Translations under genes and position numbers: made by a program
DNA from: Micrococcales bacterium KH10
Lineage (GTDB): Bacteria > Actinomycetota > Actinomycetes > Actinomycetales > Cellulomonadaceae
Assembly (NCBI GenBank): GCA_900188465.1
Contig: FZPE01000001.1
Location: 248,001-312,000 of the forward strand
Length of the DNA stretch: 64,000 nucleotides
Direction of reading: 5' to 3'
Notes under the pieces: model-generated
Seen by the model: only the letters and a program-made list of their open reading frames with translations
Told to the model about the DNA's origin: nothing
Database searches by the model: none
Shown here: piece after piece, positions 22,556 to 31,524 of the stretch
Position numbering within the stretch: the first letter of the stretch is position 1
How the letters are laid out: each line of letters starts with the position of its first letter

Positions 22556-23167
22556 ATGACCGCGTCGCAATCTACGACCGATCGTTCCTCCTACCTCCGG
22601 CCTTCTGAGCCGCTTCCTGGCCAAGGTCTGACGTGGGTGCGCGCGATCGACCATCCAGAGCTCCTTGCTCCCCGCACCTTCACCGCGCTCAAAACTTGGC
22701 ACGACGGCGTTCCCCAAGTCGCTGACCTCATCCACGTTGCGGCGATCAACCCCGCGGTTTCAGACACCGCGGCAATGTCGGACGAGTACCGGATCGACAT
22801 GCACTTGTCAGTGAATTGCGTTCTTGTAGCAGGCAAACGCGAGGGTAAGGAACGCAATGCCGCAGTTGCCGTGCGAGCATCGCGACGAGCCGACATCAAC
22901 GGTGCCATTCGCCGCATGCTCGCGGTCCGCAAAGCATCCTTCGTCCCTGTCGATCGCGCGGTCCAGGACAGTGAGATGGAATACGGCGGCATCACGCCTT
23001 TGGGCCTTGGCGCCGAATGGCCCGTGCTGCTTGACCTTGACATTGCGCACGATCCATCTTGGATCGTGCTGGGTTCAGGCGTACGACGCTCTAAGTTGGC
23101 GTTGCCTGGCACTACCCTGGCAGCGCTTTCTGGCACACACTGTGTCGCGGGGATCGCCTTGGCATGA
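22556..23167 (+). CDS. YbaK/EbsC-family aminoacyl-tRNA editing protein
   Basis: 203 residues. The C-terminal half carries the YbaK/prolyl-tRNA deacylase pattern: 'MEYGGITPLGLGAEWPVLLD' followed by 'WIVLGSGVRRSKLALPG', which forms the substrate pocket. Members hydrolyse mischarged tRNAs such as Cys- or Ala-tRNA(Pro). The N-terminal about 90 residues include 'AAINPAVSDTAAMSDEY', typical of actinobacterial members. It overlaps the following acetyltransferase gene by four bases, so the two are translationally coupled. Which mischarged tRNA it edits cannot be told from sequence alone. Confidence 0.8.
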   Translation: MTASQSTTDRSSYLRPSEPLPGQGLTWVRAIDHPELLAPRTFTALKTWHDGVPQVADLIHVAAINPAVSDTAAMSDEYRIDMHLSVNCVLVAGKREGKERNAAVAVRASRRADINGAIRRMLAVRKASFVPVDRAVQDSEMEYGGITPLGLGAEWPVLLDLDIAHDPSWIVLGSGVRRSKLALPGTTLAALSGTHCVAGIALA

Positions 23168-23715
23168 CCGATGCCGATCGATACACGGCGAACTGGGCGC
23201 GCCGTGAGGACCTACCCGCCCTAGCCCAATTGGCAGCGCGCACTTTTCCGCTCGCTTGTCCCCCGCATATCGCAGCCAAAGACATTGCCGAGTTCGTGGC
23301 ACAGAATCTTTCAGAGCAGGCTTTTGCCACATATCTCGCCGACCCAACACGCCACCTTTGGCTCTTGCGTTCTGTGACTGAACCGATACGACTCGTCGGC
23401 TACGCAATGTCAAGAACGGCGCCTGTGGACGATCCCCAATTACAAGAAGTGCTTCCTCAGGGACAGTTGTACGAGCTCAATAAGTTCTATCTGGATGCGG
23501 CAGCGCACCACAGCGGAGCCGCAGCGATTCTCATGAAGCACATTCTGGAGCACTGGCGCACCACCGATACCGATCTTTGCTGGTTAGGGGTCAGTCAGTT
23601 CAATACACGCGCCATCCGCTTCTATCGCAAACATGGTTTCACCCCCAGCGGGACACGAGTATTCCAAGTTGGACCGACAACCAACGATGATTTCATTTTG
23701 ACCCAGCACAAGTAG
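23164..23715 (+). CDS. GNAT family N-acetyltransferase
   Basis: 183 residues. The GNAT order is visible: N-terminal 'TANWARREDLPALAQLAARTFP', a central strand 'LVGYAMSRTAP', then 'YELNKFYLDAAAHHSGAAAILMKHIL' where the acetyl-CoA-binding region should be, and the C-terminal 'WLGVSQFNTRAIRFYRKHGF' that closes the fold. The ATG overlaps the YbaK-family stop by four bases. The R/Q-x-x-G-x-G/A loop reads H-H-S-G-A-A. The substrate is unknown. Confidence 0.82.
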   Translation: MTDADRYTANWARREDLPALAQLAARTFPLACPPHIAAKDIAEFVAQNLSEQAFATYLADPTRHLWLLRSVTEPIRLVGYAMSRTAPVDDPQLQEVLPQGQLYELNKFYLDAAAHHSGAAAILMKHILEHWRTTDTDLCWLGVSQFNTRAIRFYRKHGFTPSGTRVFQVGPTTNDDFILTQHK

Positions 23716-23745
23716 CGCTTCGCCTCAACGGTGAAGAGTTACTTG

Positions 23746-24669
23746 TCACCGCTTACGAGTGGCCCAGAAAGCCACCGCAGCCGCAGCGGCCACATTGAGC
23801 GAGTCCACTTCTGCCGCCATTGGAATACGCACGGTGACATCGCATGCCGCGATAGTGGAAGGACGCAGTCCGTTGCCTTCCGTTCCGAAGACCAGTGCGA
23901 GCCTGTCAGGCAGATCTCGTTCAAAATCTCCCAAGTCAACGGAGGACTCGTCTAGAGCCAATGCCGCGGTGGTGAAGCCGTACTCCCGCAGCAATTGAAT
24001 GCCGCCCGGTTCTGCGATAACCGCAGAATCTTCCGCGGCAGAATACGGGGCATTTGCTAGGCGCGTCCGTCGCTGTCTGATCTTGCGTGGATGCGGCCAC
24101 GCTTGAAACCTGGTCCAGGGCACCTGGAACACCGCGCCCATGGATACCCGCACTGAGCGCCGGTATAGCGGATCGGCACAACTCGGTGTGATGAACACTG
24201 CGTCAACGCAAAGCCCTGCTGCTGCCCGGAACGCCGCTCCCAGATTGGTGTGATCCACCATGTCCTCAAAGATCGCCACCCGGGTCACGTCCTGTGTGGC
24301 GGTCAAATTGGCCAAAAGGGTCGCGGGATCATCGAGCGCAGGGCGATACATCGCCGCAATCGCACCGCGATGCAGATGGAATCCGGTCAGTTCCTGCAAT
24401 AGCTCTTCGGCAGCGACATAGATCGGAATGCTCGGATCCAGGTCGCACAGAACATCGGCAAGCGAGTCCAGCCATCGTGGTGCCATGAGCATCGAGCGCA
24501 CCCGATGACCGGCAGCCAACGCGCGACGAATGACGTTAGAACTCTCAGCAAGGTACATGCCCTGGGCAGGTTCAACACGCTTGCGCAGTTCGACATCGGT
24601 CAGCCCGGTGTAATCGGATAGATCAGGTCCGTCTGGATCGCTCAAACTCGTTAATTCGATGATCGTCAC
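23746..24669 (-). CDS. TrmH-family RNA 2'-O-methyltransferase
   Basis: 307 residues from the GTG at 24669; the longer open frame upstream is not protein-like and no Shine-Dalgarno is seen, so a leaderless transcript is possible. The N-terminal about 110 residues form the substrate-binding domain ('GMYLAESSNVIRRALAAGH'). The SPOUT domain follows with its three motifs: 'EDMVDHTNLGAAFRAAAGL', 'LALVFGTEGNGLR' and 'VRIPMAAEVDSLNVAAAAAV'. These form the knotted SAM site. The target (23S rRNA or tRNA) cannot be set from sequence. Confidence 0.85.
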   Translation of the reverse strand: MTIIELTSLSDPDGPDLSDYTGLTDVELRKRVEPAQGMYLAESSNVIRRALAAGHRVRSMLMAPRWLDSLADVLCDLDPSIPIYVAAEELLQELTGFHLHRGAIAAMYRPALDDPATLLANLTATQDVTRVAIFEDMVDHTNLGAAFRAAAGLCVDAVFITPSCADPLYRRSVRVSMGAVFQVPWTRFQAWPHPRKIRQRRTRLANAPYSAAEDSAVIAEPGGIQLLREYGFTTAALALDESSVDLGDFERDLPDRLALVFGTEGNGLRPSTIAACDVTVRIPMAAEVDSLNVAAAAAVAFWATRKR

Positions 24670-24969
24670 TGAACGATTGTGCCTGTCCGCACGATTATTT
24701 CTTTGTTGCCACCACGGACTGCGATGTGAAGTTGCTGTACTTGCAGGGTTAAATCGACACCACTTCGTGCTGACCGAGCATCCACCCATCAATGATCGCC
24801 TCCATTCCCCCTGCCTCAATAAGACATGACACCCATAGTGTTGTGTGACAAGTCCATTGTCAGCCCGATACAGATGGCCTCTCGACCCACCCTCACCCCT
24901 TGCACAATTCATCATGATGTATTAGCCTCATTTCAATCAATCCTTATGATGATTAGGTAAGGGGCAACG
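24670..24969. other. Intergenic region upstream of the GntR gene
   Basis: 300 bases without a convincing gene. It holds the promoters of the divergent methyltransferase and GntR genes. A 10-bp palindrome CATCATGATG (24910-24919) lies 50 bases before the GntR start and could be an autoregulatory operator. Further left there is a short dyad GACAA-N5-TTGTC. No other structure is seen. Confidence 0.4.
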
Positions 24970-25698
24970 ATGCCTAAACCGCTGTACCGCGCCGTACAAG
25001 AACAACTGACCGCGCAAATCGCCACCATGAAGCCAGGTGAGACGATCCCGATCGAGCCTGAACTGGAACGCCAGTTCAACGTGAGCCGAGCCACGATCCG
25101 CCGTGCGGTGGAGAACCTCGTCAACGACGGACTGCTCGAAAAGCGTCAGGGATACGGCACCTTCGTCAAGGAGCCGACCAACACCCAAGAGGTCGGGCGA
25201 CTCTACAGCTGGACCTCCGAGATGCGACAGCGCAATGTCCAGACTTCGAGCATTCCACTCGGACTGAAATACCAGATCCCCGCCACGGACATGGTCAAGG
25301 AACTACAGATGGATCCAGGGGAACGCATCGTGGTGCTCTCCCGGGTGCGTCTCGTCAAAGAGTCCCCCACAGCGATCATGATCAACTATCTGCGCGCCAA
25401 ATACGTACCGGGCCTCGTCGAGAACGGACTATCGCGAGATTCGCTCTATGAAGAACTCGAATCGACATATGACCTCGAGCTCAGCGCAGGTACCGAGACG
25501 ATACGAGCCCGCCTGGCCACAGCAGTCGAGGCAGCACTACTCGGCATAGAGGCAGGCGGCCCGATCCTCAACGTACGTCGCGTCACCCACCTGCGCGGCG
25601 GCATTCCTTTCGAAGTCGTCGATATGGCCGCGCGCGGTGACAGATACCAATACCAGGCGGTACTGGAGTCCGGCGGCCATCGTCGCATCCATTCGTGA
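24970..25698 (+). CDS. GntR family transcriptional regulator (HutC/UTRA type)
   Basis: 242 residues, ATG preceded by TAAGGGG. The N-terminal winged helix has 'PLYRAVQEQLTAQIA' and 'FNVSRATIRRAVENLVNDGLLEKRQGYGTFV'. The remaining about 165 residues are a UTRA ligand domain ('GERIVVLSRVRLVKESPTA', 'YELESTYD'-like segment, 'ILNVRRVTHLRGGIPFEVVDMA'). HutC-type regulators bind small sugars or sugar phosphates and repress adjacent uptake/catabolic genes. The adjacent operon here is only a remnant (PTS and aldolase pieces), so its regulon may be elsewhere. Confidence 0.9.
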   Translation: MPKPLYRAVQEQLTAQIATMKPGETIPIEPELERQFNVSRATIRRAVENLVNDGLLEKRQGYGTFVKEPTNTQEVGRLYSWTSEMRQRNVQTSSIPLGLKYQIPATDMVKELQMDPGERIVVLSRVRLVKESPTAIMINYLRAKYVPGLVENGLSRDSLYEELESTYDLELSAGTETIRARLATAVEAALLGIEAGGPILNVRRVTHLRGGIPFEVVDMAARGDRYQYQAVLESGGHRRIHS

Positions 25699-25735
25699 AC
25701 CCACAAGCCGATCTCAACACTTCAACGAGGAAGTC

Positions 25736-25956
25736 ATGCACTTTGCACCATCGCTGGTCGAACTCAACGCCGCCGTGACGAGTCCAGACGAAGCAATCAG
25801 CGCCGCAGGGCGCATGCTCGTCGACGAGGAATGCGCAACACCGGACTACATCGATGCCATGCTCACGGCATTCCGGGAGATGGGCCCCTATGATCCCGTT
25901 CACATCGTCATTGCTCTGACCAGGGCTGACGACGGCTCGCACATCACAATGCTGCC
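25736..25956 (+). pseudogene. Remnant of a PTS EIIA (mannitol/fructose/ascorbate class) gene
   Basis: The ATG at 25736 has GAGGAAG upstream. The frame starts like an EIIA type-2 protein: 'SLVELNAAVTSPDEAISAAGRMLVDE' then 'YIDAMLTAFREMGPY'. At GPY the usual segment with the phosphorylated His ('ALPHA...') is absent, and the text resumes with the later EIIA piece 'DPVHIVIALTRADDGSHITML'. About 35 residues are therefore missing. Soon afterwards homology ends and the frame gives non-family residues. The frame remains open to 26056 but cannot encode a working phosphoacceptor. The right border is approximate. Confidence 0.65.
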
Positions 25957-26094
25957 GAGCTATTCGCTGCCGGCATCGAGTACATCGGGGTGGGTAGCGG
26001 TGCATTCAGCAAACCGGTCGGCGACTTATCGTCGGCTGACATCAAAGCTGACCTGACGCATCTTGCTGAGATCGCTGCTGGATCACAGTTCTGA
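25930..26094 (+). pseudogene. C-terminal remnant of an aldolase-type gene
   Basis: In a frame different from the EIIA remnant, positions 25948-26094 translate to 'NAAELFAAGIEYIGVGSGAF' followed by about 28 more residues and a stop. The A-G-I-x-x-I-G-V-G-S pattern is the phosphate-binding end of KDPG/KDGP-type or related class I aldolases. No start is present and an upstream stop lies at 25927. It was probably joined to the EIIA remnant by a deletion that removed the rest of a sugar PTS and catabolic operon. Confidence 0.55.
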
Positions 26095-26127
26095 CCGGAA
26101 AATCTCTCGGCCCTAGCGGCGAGCAGA

Positions 26128-26172
26128 AACAGCGGCGGCGCCCAGTTGTCTAGGCTGAGCGCCGCCGCTGTT
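26128..26172 (-). terminator. Terminator after the SPFH gene
   Basis: Perfect 14-bp arms at 26128-26141 and 26159-26172 around a 17-base loop. On the minus strand the stem runs into TTTCTG. It lies 12 bases from the end of the SPFH gene and also faces the aldolase remnant. Confidence 0.75.
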
Positions 26173-26184
26173 GGTTGCGTCTGC

Positions 26185-27390
26185 TTACTGCGGTGCTTCC
26201 GGGTTGATGTCACGACGAAGTGGCTGATACGGCGAGTTCGTCGGCGGTGCCGGAGCACTTGGCTGCTGACCGGCTTCCGTGTCCGGCAGCGGTGGCTGAC
26301 CCGAGCGGGTGCCTGCTGTCGTCGCGTCGGCGACAGCCGCCTCGGCTTGACGCTGTGCTTCCGCGAGTGCATCTGCCGGGTTGCTCATAATCTTCGACGA
26401 CTCTTGCATACGACGTGCGCGGCGCTCCCGTGCGCTTTCGCTGTTGTAGTCGTTGTGACCAGAGGGGCCGTCCGAAGGGGTCGGTGGAACAGGTGCTGCC
26501 CCTCCGGTACCTCCGAAGCCATCCGAGATCGACTGCAGTGCTGCAGTCAGCTCAGTTGGAACGATCCACATCTTCGACGAGGAACTGTCTGCGATCTGCG
26601 GCAGCATCTGCAGGTACTGGTAAGCCAGCAACTTCGGATCGGCGTCACCTTCGTGGATCGCATCGAAGACCTGCAGGATCGCGCGCGCTTCACCCTCAGC
26701 GGTGAGCACTCGTGCCTGAGCTTGACCTTCTGCGCGCAGAATCGCTGACTGCTTTTCACCCTCAGCGGTCAGAATCTGCGACTGCTTGACACCTTCAGCC
26801 TGCAAAATGGTGGCACGACGGTCACGCTCAGCACGCATCTGCTGTTCCATCGAACCCTGAATCGATGCCGGTGGGTCAATCGACTTCAACTCGACTCGGC
26901 TGACGCGCACGCCCCACTTGCCGGTAGCTTCATCGAGCACTCCACGCAGTTGACCATTGATCTGATCACGGCTGGTCAGCGTTTGCTCCAGGTCCATCGA
27001 ACCGACCACGTTACGCAATGTGGTCACAGTCAACTGCTCGATAGCTGTGATGTAGTTCGCGATCTCGTAAACAGCCAACCGAGGGTCGGTCACCTGGAAG
27101 TAGATCACCGAGTCAATGCTGACCACCAGGTTGTCTGAGGTGATCACGGGCTGCGGCGGGAAGGACACGACCTGCTCACGCAGGTCCACTCCGGCACGAA
27201 CTCGATCAACGAATGGCACCAGGAAGTGCATTCCAGCATCGAGGGTGCGTGAGTAGCGTCCTAGTCGCTCAACAATCAACGCAACTGTCTGCGGGACGAT
27301 ACGAATCGACTTGGCAATGGTGGTGATCACGAAGATCAGCACAATCACCCCGATGACAATTCCGACGATAGTGCTGCTGTCACTCTCCAT
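26185..27390 (-). CDS. SPFH/Band 7 (stomatin-like) membrane protein
   Basis: 401 residues. An N-terminal transmembrane helix ('IVGIVIGVIVLIFVITTIA', about 8-28) is followed by the SPFH domain with 'RLGRYSRTLDAGMHFLVPFVD' and 'FQVTDPRLAVYEIANY'. A long coiled coil follows with 'EQQMRAERDRRATILQAEG' repeats. The C-terminal about 90 residues are Pro/Gln/Ala-rich and disordered. Such proteins oligomerise at the membrane and scaffold membrane domains or proteases. It lies 102 bases after the NfeD-like gene on the same strand, the standard partner arrangement, and is followed by a strong terminator. Confidence 0.9.
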   Translation of the reverse strand: MESDSSTIVGIVIGVIVLIFVITTIAKSIRIVPQTVALIVERLGRYSRTLDAGMHFLVPFVDRVRAGVDLREQVVSFPPQPVITSDNLVVSIDSVIYFQVTDPRLAVYEIANYITAIEQLTVTTLRNVVGSMDLEQTLTSRDQINGQLRGVLDEATGKWGVRVSRVELKSIDPPASIQGSMEQQMRAERDRRATILQAEGVKQSQILTAEGEKQSAILRAEGQAQARVLTAEGEARAILQVFDAIHEGDADPKLLAYQYLQMLPQIADSSSSKMWIVPTELTAALQSISDGFGGTGGAAPVPPTPSDGPSGHNDYNSESARERRARRMQESSKIMSNPADALAEAQRQAEAAVADATTAGTRSGQPPLPDTEAGQQPSAPAPPTNSPYQPLRRDINPEAPQ

Positions 27391-27492
27391 TGATGTCTCC
27401 CCTTACCTGATTCGGCTTACACGTCGGCTTCTAGTGCCGAACATTGAGATCTCTATCAACGTCACAGTCAACCATGACGTAGCGGCGTCGCG

Positions 27493-27954
27493 TTACGACG
27501 AGGCGCCTTCTTCCCGTGGAGCTGCGGTCACAACTGCGGTCGCACCTTCGATGCGCGCAATCAGCACTTTGGTTCCCGGTTGGAAGGTCTCGTCTGACAG
27601 ACTCCTGGCAGTCCATACTTCCCCAAGTAGCTTCACTCGGCCACCGGTACCGTCGACGGCTGTCACGGTGTGGGCCTCACGGCCGGCGTAGGCGTCGACA
27701 TTGGTATGTTCGAGTGAGGTGCGACGTTTGAGATGATGCAACAGCCACGGGCGCAGCGCCAACAGTAGTCCACCTGAAACCACGATAAACGCGATCACTT
27801 GCGCCCACCACGGACCACCAAGAACATCGACGAGTCCGGCTGCCGCTGCGCCGCCGGCAAACATCAGCAGCACAAGATCAAGGGAGATGACCTCAGCCAA
27901 AGCCAGGAGTATCGCCGCCGAGATCCACCACACCCAAAGATCAATTTCGCCCAC
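27493..27954 (-). CDS. NfeD-like membrane protein
   Basis: 153 residues. The N-terminal half contains two to three membrane segments ('LWVWWISAAILLALAEVISLDLVLLMFAGGAAAAG', 'WWAQVIAFIVVSGGLLLALRPWLL'). The C-terminal half is an OB-fold ('AYAGREAHTVTAVDGTGGRVKLLGEVWTARS'), typical of NfeD1b proteins. It precedes the SPFH gene on the same strand, as in many bacteria where NfeD and SPFH proteins act together at the membrane. Catalytic residues of NfeD proteases are absent, as expected for this short form. Confidence 0.85.
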   Translation of the reverse strand: MGEIDLWVWWISAAILLALAEVISLDLVLLMFAGGAAAAGLVDVLGGPWWAQVIAFIVVSGGLLLALRPWLLHHLKRRTSLEHTNVDAYAGREAHTVTAVDGTGGRVKLLGEVWTARSLSDETFQPGTKVLIARIEGATAVVTAAPREEGASS

Positions 27955-28037
27955 GGTGACCGCTCCTTAGAACTATGGATTGTCTCTGCTCAAACTTGGT
28001 GATTACTTTACCTTGGTCCGTGGTGTCTGGCGAGCCT

Positions 28038-28823
28038 TTACTGTGCACCATACGCAGTGAGTCGTCCACCGTTAGAGACGAGTTCCAACGGCAGCCCGAA
28101 GGCCTCGCTCAATGAGGCGGCAGTAAGGGTCTGCTCAATGGGACCGGCCGCGCTGATCTGCCCGTCCTTCAGCAACATCACGTGAGTGAACCCTGCGGGG
28201 ATCTCTTCGACATGGTGTGTCACCAGCACAGTTGCCGGAGACAGCGAGTCGGAGGCGATTTCCGTGAGAGCCGCAAGAAGTTCTTCGCGCGCACCCAGGT
28301 CCAATCCTGCCGACGGCTCGTCTAAAAGCAATAATTCCGGATCCGACATCAACGACCGCGCCAACTGGACCCGCTTGCGCTCACCTTCGCTCAGCGTCCC
28401 ATAGGTGCGGTCCGCAAGGTCGAATACATTAAAGAGCCGCAGCAGATCCTCGGCCCGCTCAACGTCGATGTCGTCGTATTCTTCGCGCCACCTACCGGTG
28501 ACCGCGTAGGCGGCCGTGACCACGACATCGCGCACTTTTTCGAAGTCGGGGATGCGTGCTGCCATTGCAGCCGAGCACAAGCCCACACGAGGGCGCAGTT
28601 CGAATACGTCGACACGTCCCAGGGTCTGTTCCAGAATCGTCGCCGTCCCCGAACTGGGGTGCATCAACCCGGCTGCGATCTGCAGCAATGTGGTCTTACC
28701 GGCGCCATTGCGGCCGAGTATGACCCATCGTTCGTCAGCTGCTACCGACCAGTTGATGCGCTCTAGGATCTGCTTAGAACCACGGTTGACTGAAACGTCG
28801 TTGAATTCGATGACCGATGCCAT
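28038..28823 (-). CDS. ABC transporter ATP-binding protein
   Basis: 261 residues. Walker A is 'GRNGAGKTTLLQIAAG' (about 38-53), the signature is 'LSEGERKRVQLARSLM', and Walker B 'ELLLLDEPSAGLD' follows. A switch His is in 'ATVLVTHHVEEI'. Unlike most transporter ATPases it has no membrane partner in the window, and no neighbour suggests a substrate. It resembles actinobacterial single-ATPase proteins ('MASVIEFNDVSVNRGSKQILERI'). It is 68 bases downstream of glgM on the same strand and could share its transcript. Confidence 0.88.
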   Translation of the reverse strand: MASVIEFNDVSVNRGSKQILERINWSVAADERWVILGRNGAGKTTLLQIAAGLMHPSSGTATILEQTLGRVDVFELRPRVGLCSAAMAARIPDFEKVRDVVVTAAYAVTGRWREEYDDIDVERAEDLLRLFNVFDLADRTYGTLSEGERKRVQLARSLMSDPELLLLDEPSAGLDLGAREELLAALTEIASDSLSPATVLVTHHVEEIPAGFTHVMLLKDGQISAAGPIEQTLTAASLSEAFGLPLELVSNGGRLTAYGAQ

Positions 28824-28891
28824 GCCTCGACTCTAACCCGTCTAGTTCGGACAATTCGGCAGACGCGGCTCACCGCATGCCGATTGAATCC

Positions 28892-30115
28892 TTAAACAGA
28901 TTGTTCCAATACCGTTCGATACACCTCGCGAGTGCGTTCGCCGATGGCATGCCAGGAGAACTCGTCTTCGACTCGCTTGCGCGATGCCGCCCCCATGGCG
29001 GCCACACGATCTGGATCCAGTACGAGTTCTTCAATCCGCTCGGCCAGATCTGCAACGAACTTATTCGGATCGACCGGAGTCCCCGTTCCGTCTTCGACCT
29101 GTTCAATCGGGACGAGCAACCCCGTGCTGCCGTCCACGACAACCTCGGGGATTCCGCCCGTCGCGCTGGCCACCACCGGAAGTCCCACTGCCATCGCTTC
29201 GAGGTTGACGATACCCAGTGGTTCGTAAATCGAAGGGCAGACGAAGGCCGTGCAGCTCACTAATATCGCCACCAGTTGTTCGCGCGGCAACATGTCGGAG
29301 ATCCACACGACACCCTCGCGCTGTTGCTGCAGTTGGGCCACGGCCTGTTCGACCTCCGCGGCGATCTCGGGAGTATCGGGAGCACCCGCGCACAAAACAA
29401 CCTGGATCTGTGCCGGCAGCTGCTCAACTGCCCGAAGCAGATATGGCAAGCCTTTTTGTCTGGTGATGCGTCCCACGAAGACCACCGCGGGCCGATCGGG
29501 GTCAATGCCGCGTGATCGTGCGAACTCGTATGCCGCTGGCAGATCCTCATCGGCGGGCCGCTGCCAGCCGTCGAGATCGATCCCGTTGTGTACGACATGC
29601 ACCTTCTCGGGGTTCATGAAGGGGTAACTGCGCAAAATGTCGCGGCGCATTCCAGCGCTGACGGCGATAACTCCGGCTGCCCCCTCATAGGCAGTCCGTT
29701 CTGCCCAACTAGACAGTCGATAGCCTCCCCCGAGCTGCTCCGCCTTCCATGGCCGCAACGGCTCCAAAGAGTGTGCCGACAACACATGCGGGATGCCGTG
29801 CAATAAGCCTGCGAGGTGACCGGCCATATTTGCGTACCAGGTGTGCGAATGGACCAGGTCCGACCCACCGATGTGCTCAGCCATCTGCAGGTCGACTCCC
29901 AAGGTCTGCAATGCGGCGTTGGCACCAGCTAGACCGTCCGGAACCGAGTACCCCAACACTCCTTGGGCGACGGCCTCCGCGTCACGTGGCCCATCGAAGC
30001 AGTGCACTCGGATATCAATGTCATGACGCAGCACATTCGCCAGTTCCGTGACATGAACACCGGCACCACCATAGATGTGAGGTGGGAACTCCCTTGTTAC
30101 CAAATCGACTCGCAC
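28892..30115 (-). CDS. glgM: GlgM-type glycosyltransferase (maltose-1-phosphate/glycogen synthase)
   Basis: 407 residues, GT4 family, GT-B fold. The N-terminal loop 'YGGAGVHVTEL' (about 15-25) and the C-terminal 'SIYEPLGIVNLEAMAVGLPV', with the two Glu of the E-x7-E motif, are present, as is 'FVGRITRQKGLPYLL'. The protein is like actinobacterial GlgM (Rv1212c), which uses ADP-glucose and glucose-1-phosphate to make maltose-1-phosphate for the GlgE pathway; older annotation calls it glycogen synthase GlgA. It is divergent from glgC, which makes its ADP-glucose substrate. That pairing strongly supports the call. Confidence 0.88.
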   Translation of the reverse strand: MRVDLVTREFPPHIYGGAGVHVTELANVLRHDIDIRVHCFDGPRDAEAVAQGVLGYSVPDGLAGANAALQTLGVDLQMAEHIGGSDLVHSHTWYANMAGHLAGLLHGIPHVLSAHSLEPLRPWKAEQLGGGYRLSSWAERTAYEGAAGVIAVSAGMRRDILRSYPFMNPEKVHVVHNGIDLDGWQRPADEDLPAAYEFARSRGIDPDRPAVVFVGRITRQKGLPYLLRAVEQLPAQIQVVLCAGAPDTPEIAAEVEQAVAQLQQQREGVVWISDMLPREQLVAILVSCTAFVCPSIYEPLGIVNLEAMAVGLPVVASATGGIPEVVVDGSTGLLVPIEQVEDGTGTPVDPNKFVADLAERIEELVLDPDRVAAMGAASRKRVEDEFSWHAIGERTREVYRTVLEQSV

Positions 30116-30255
30116 GAGATCAGACTAACCCCTGGATGGCGCATCGCACACCTACGACCTCGCTGAGCGAATAAATTGACACTGTTCGACAAATTTTTGG
30201 CATCAATTGGCCTCATGAGGTCCCATGACGGCCGATATTGGCTTATGGTCGAGAC

Positions 30256-31497
30256 ATGCCAAAGTCGCCAAATGTTCTCGCCATTGTCCTAGCTGGCGGT
30301 GAAGGCCGCCGGTTGATGCCGCTGACCAAGCACCGGGCGAAACCTGCAGTGCCGTTTGGCGGCATATACCGACTGGTTGACTTCCCCCTATCGAATCTTG
30401 CCAATTCGAATTACCTGCATATGGTGGTCCTCACCCAGTACAAGTCCCATTCGCTGGACCGTCACATCGCGAAGACCTGGCGCATGTCACCGCTGCTCGG
30501 CAACTATGTGGCCCCGGTGCCTGCACAGCAGCGTGTTGGCAAGCACTGGTACCTCGGCAGCGCAGATGCGATCTATCAATGCCTGAACATCATTGAGGAT
30601 GAACGACCCGACATCGTGGTCGTCGTCGGCGCTGATCACGTCTACCGTATGGACTTCTCGCAGATGGTTGACGCGCACATCGCTTCGGGTGCGCAGATCA
30701 CGGTCGCTGGTATCCGCCAGCCCATTGAACTGGCGAGTGAATTCGGTGTGATCGACATTGATCCGGACTCACGTGATCGAATCCGTGCCTTCCTGGAAAA
30801 GCCAACGAACCCGCAAGGGCTCCCTGACTCCCCCGACGAGATTCTGGCCTCAATGGGCAACTACGTCTTCGACGCCGATGCCCTGGTCGAAGCCGTCACT
30901 CAAGACGCTGACAACGCAGAGTCGAAACACGACATGGGCGGCGACATCGTGCCCTATTTCGTGGAGCGCGGCACTGCGGGCTTCTATGACTTCAAGGACA
31001 ACGAGGTTCCTGGATCAACCGACCGTGATCGTGCCTATTGGCGGGATGTCGGGACGATTGACGCATACTACGAGGCCAACAAAGACCTCATCGAGATCAC
31101 ACCGGTATTCAACCTTTACAACTATGACTGGCCGCTGCATACCGGCAACACCGGTATGCCGCCAGCCAAGTTCGTGCACGCGGGACCGGGCCGCTTAGGA
31201 CACGCGGCGGACTCGATCGTCTCTCCCGGTGTACTGATTTCCGGTGCCATGGCGATGGGCTCGGTGCTCTCCCCTGGTGTACACCTGCACTCGTGGGCCT
31301 CAGTGAATGACTCCGTGCTACTCGACAATGTCGAGGTTCACCGCCACGCACAGGTACACCGGGCGATCTTGGACAAGAACGTAGTGGTCACGGAGCGAGC
31401 CCGGATCGGACTCGATCCCGAAGAGGACCGCGCACGGGGGTTCATCGTGACTGAGTCCGGTTTGACGGTCGTGCCGCGCGGGATGGTCGTCAAGTAG
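30256..31497 (+). CDS. glgC: Glucose-1-phosphate adenylyltransferase
   Basis: 413 residues from the ATG at 30256; a TTG 18 bases earlier is in frame but less likely. The nucleotidyltransferase motif '[10 protein letters not shown]' (11-20) is followed by '[15 protein letters not shown]', '[13 protein letters not shown]' and '[17 protein letters not shown]'. The C-terminal part is a left-handed beta-helix ('[19 protein letters not shown]'). It makes ADP-glucose from glucose-1-phosphate and ATP, the committed step of glycogen/GlgE alpha-glucan synthesis, with allosteric control by glycolytic intermediates in other members. It is divergent from glgM across 140 bases that hold both promoters. Confidence 0.95.
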   Translation: MPKSPNVLAIVLAGGEGRRLMPLTKHRAKPAVPFGGIYRLVDFPLSNLANSNYLHMVVLTQYKSHSLDRHIAKTWRMSPLLGNYVAPVPAQQRVGKHWYLGSADAIYQCLNIIEDERPDIVVVVGADHVYRMDFSQMVDAHIASGAQITVAGIRQPIELASEFGVIDIDPDSRDRIRAFLEKPTNPQGLPDSPDEILASMGNYVFDADALVEAVTQDADNAESKHDMGGDIVPYFVERGTAGFYDFKDNEVPGSTDRDRAYWRDVGTIDAYYEANKDLIEITPVFNLYNYDWPLHTGNTGMPPAKFVHAGPGRLGHAADSIVSPGVLISGAMAMGSVLSPGVHLHSWASVNDSVLLDNVEVHRHAQVHRAILDKNVVVTERARIGLDPEEDRARGFIVTESGLTVVPRGMVVK

Positions 31498-31524
31498 CCT
31501 ACAAACCGTTTAGGCTGGTTCACC

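Noticed and set aside
22556-23167. Whether the YbaK-family gene could be a ProRS insertion domain fragment
   Set aside because: It has its own start, full length for a free-standing editing protein and no adjacent synthetase gene.
24733-24915. N-terminal extension of the TrmH-type methyltransferase to 24915
   Set aside because: The extra 82 codons have atypical composition (Cys, Trp, Arg, Ser) and no ribosome binding site; homology begins just after the GTG at 24669.
24910-24919. CATCATGATG palindrome as a defined GntR operator
   Set aside because: Kept only as part of the intergenic description; one short palindrome does not establish an operator without a second copy.
30238-30255. TTG start for glgC at 30238
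   Set aside because: The ATG at 30256 begins directly with the expected N-terminus and family members start there.
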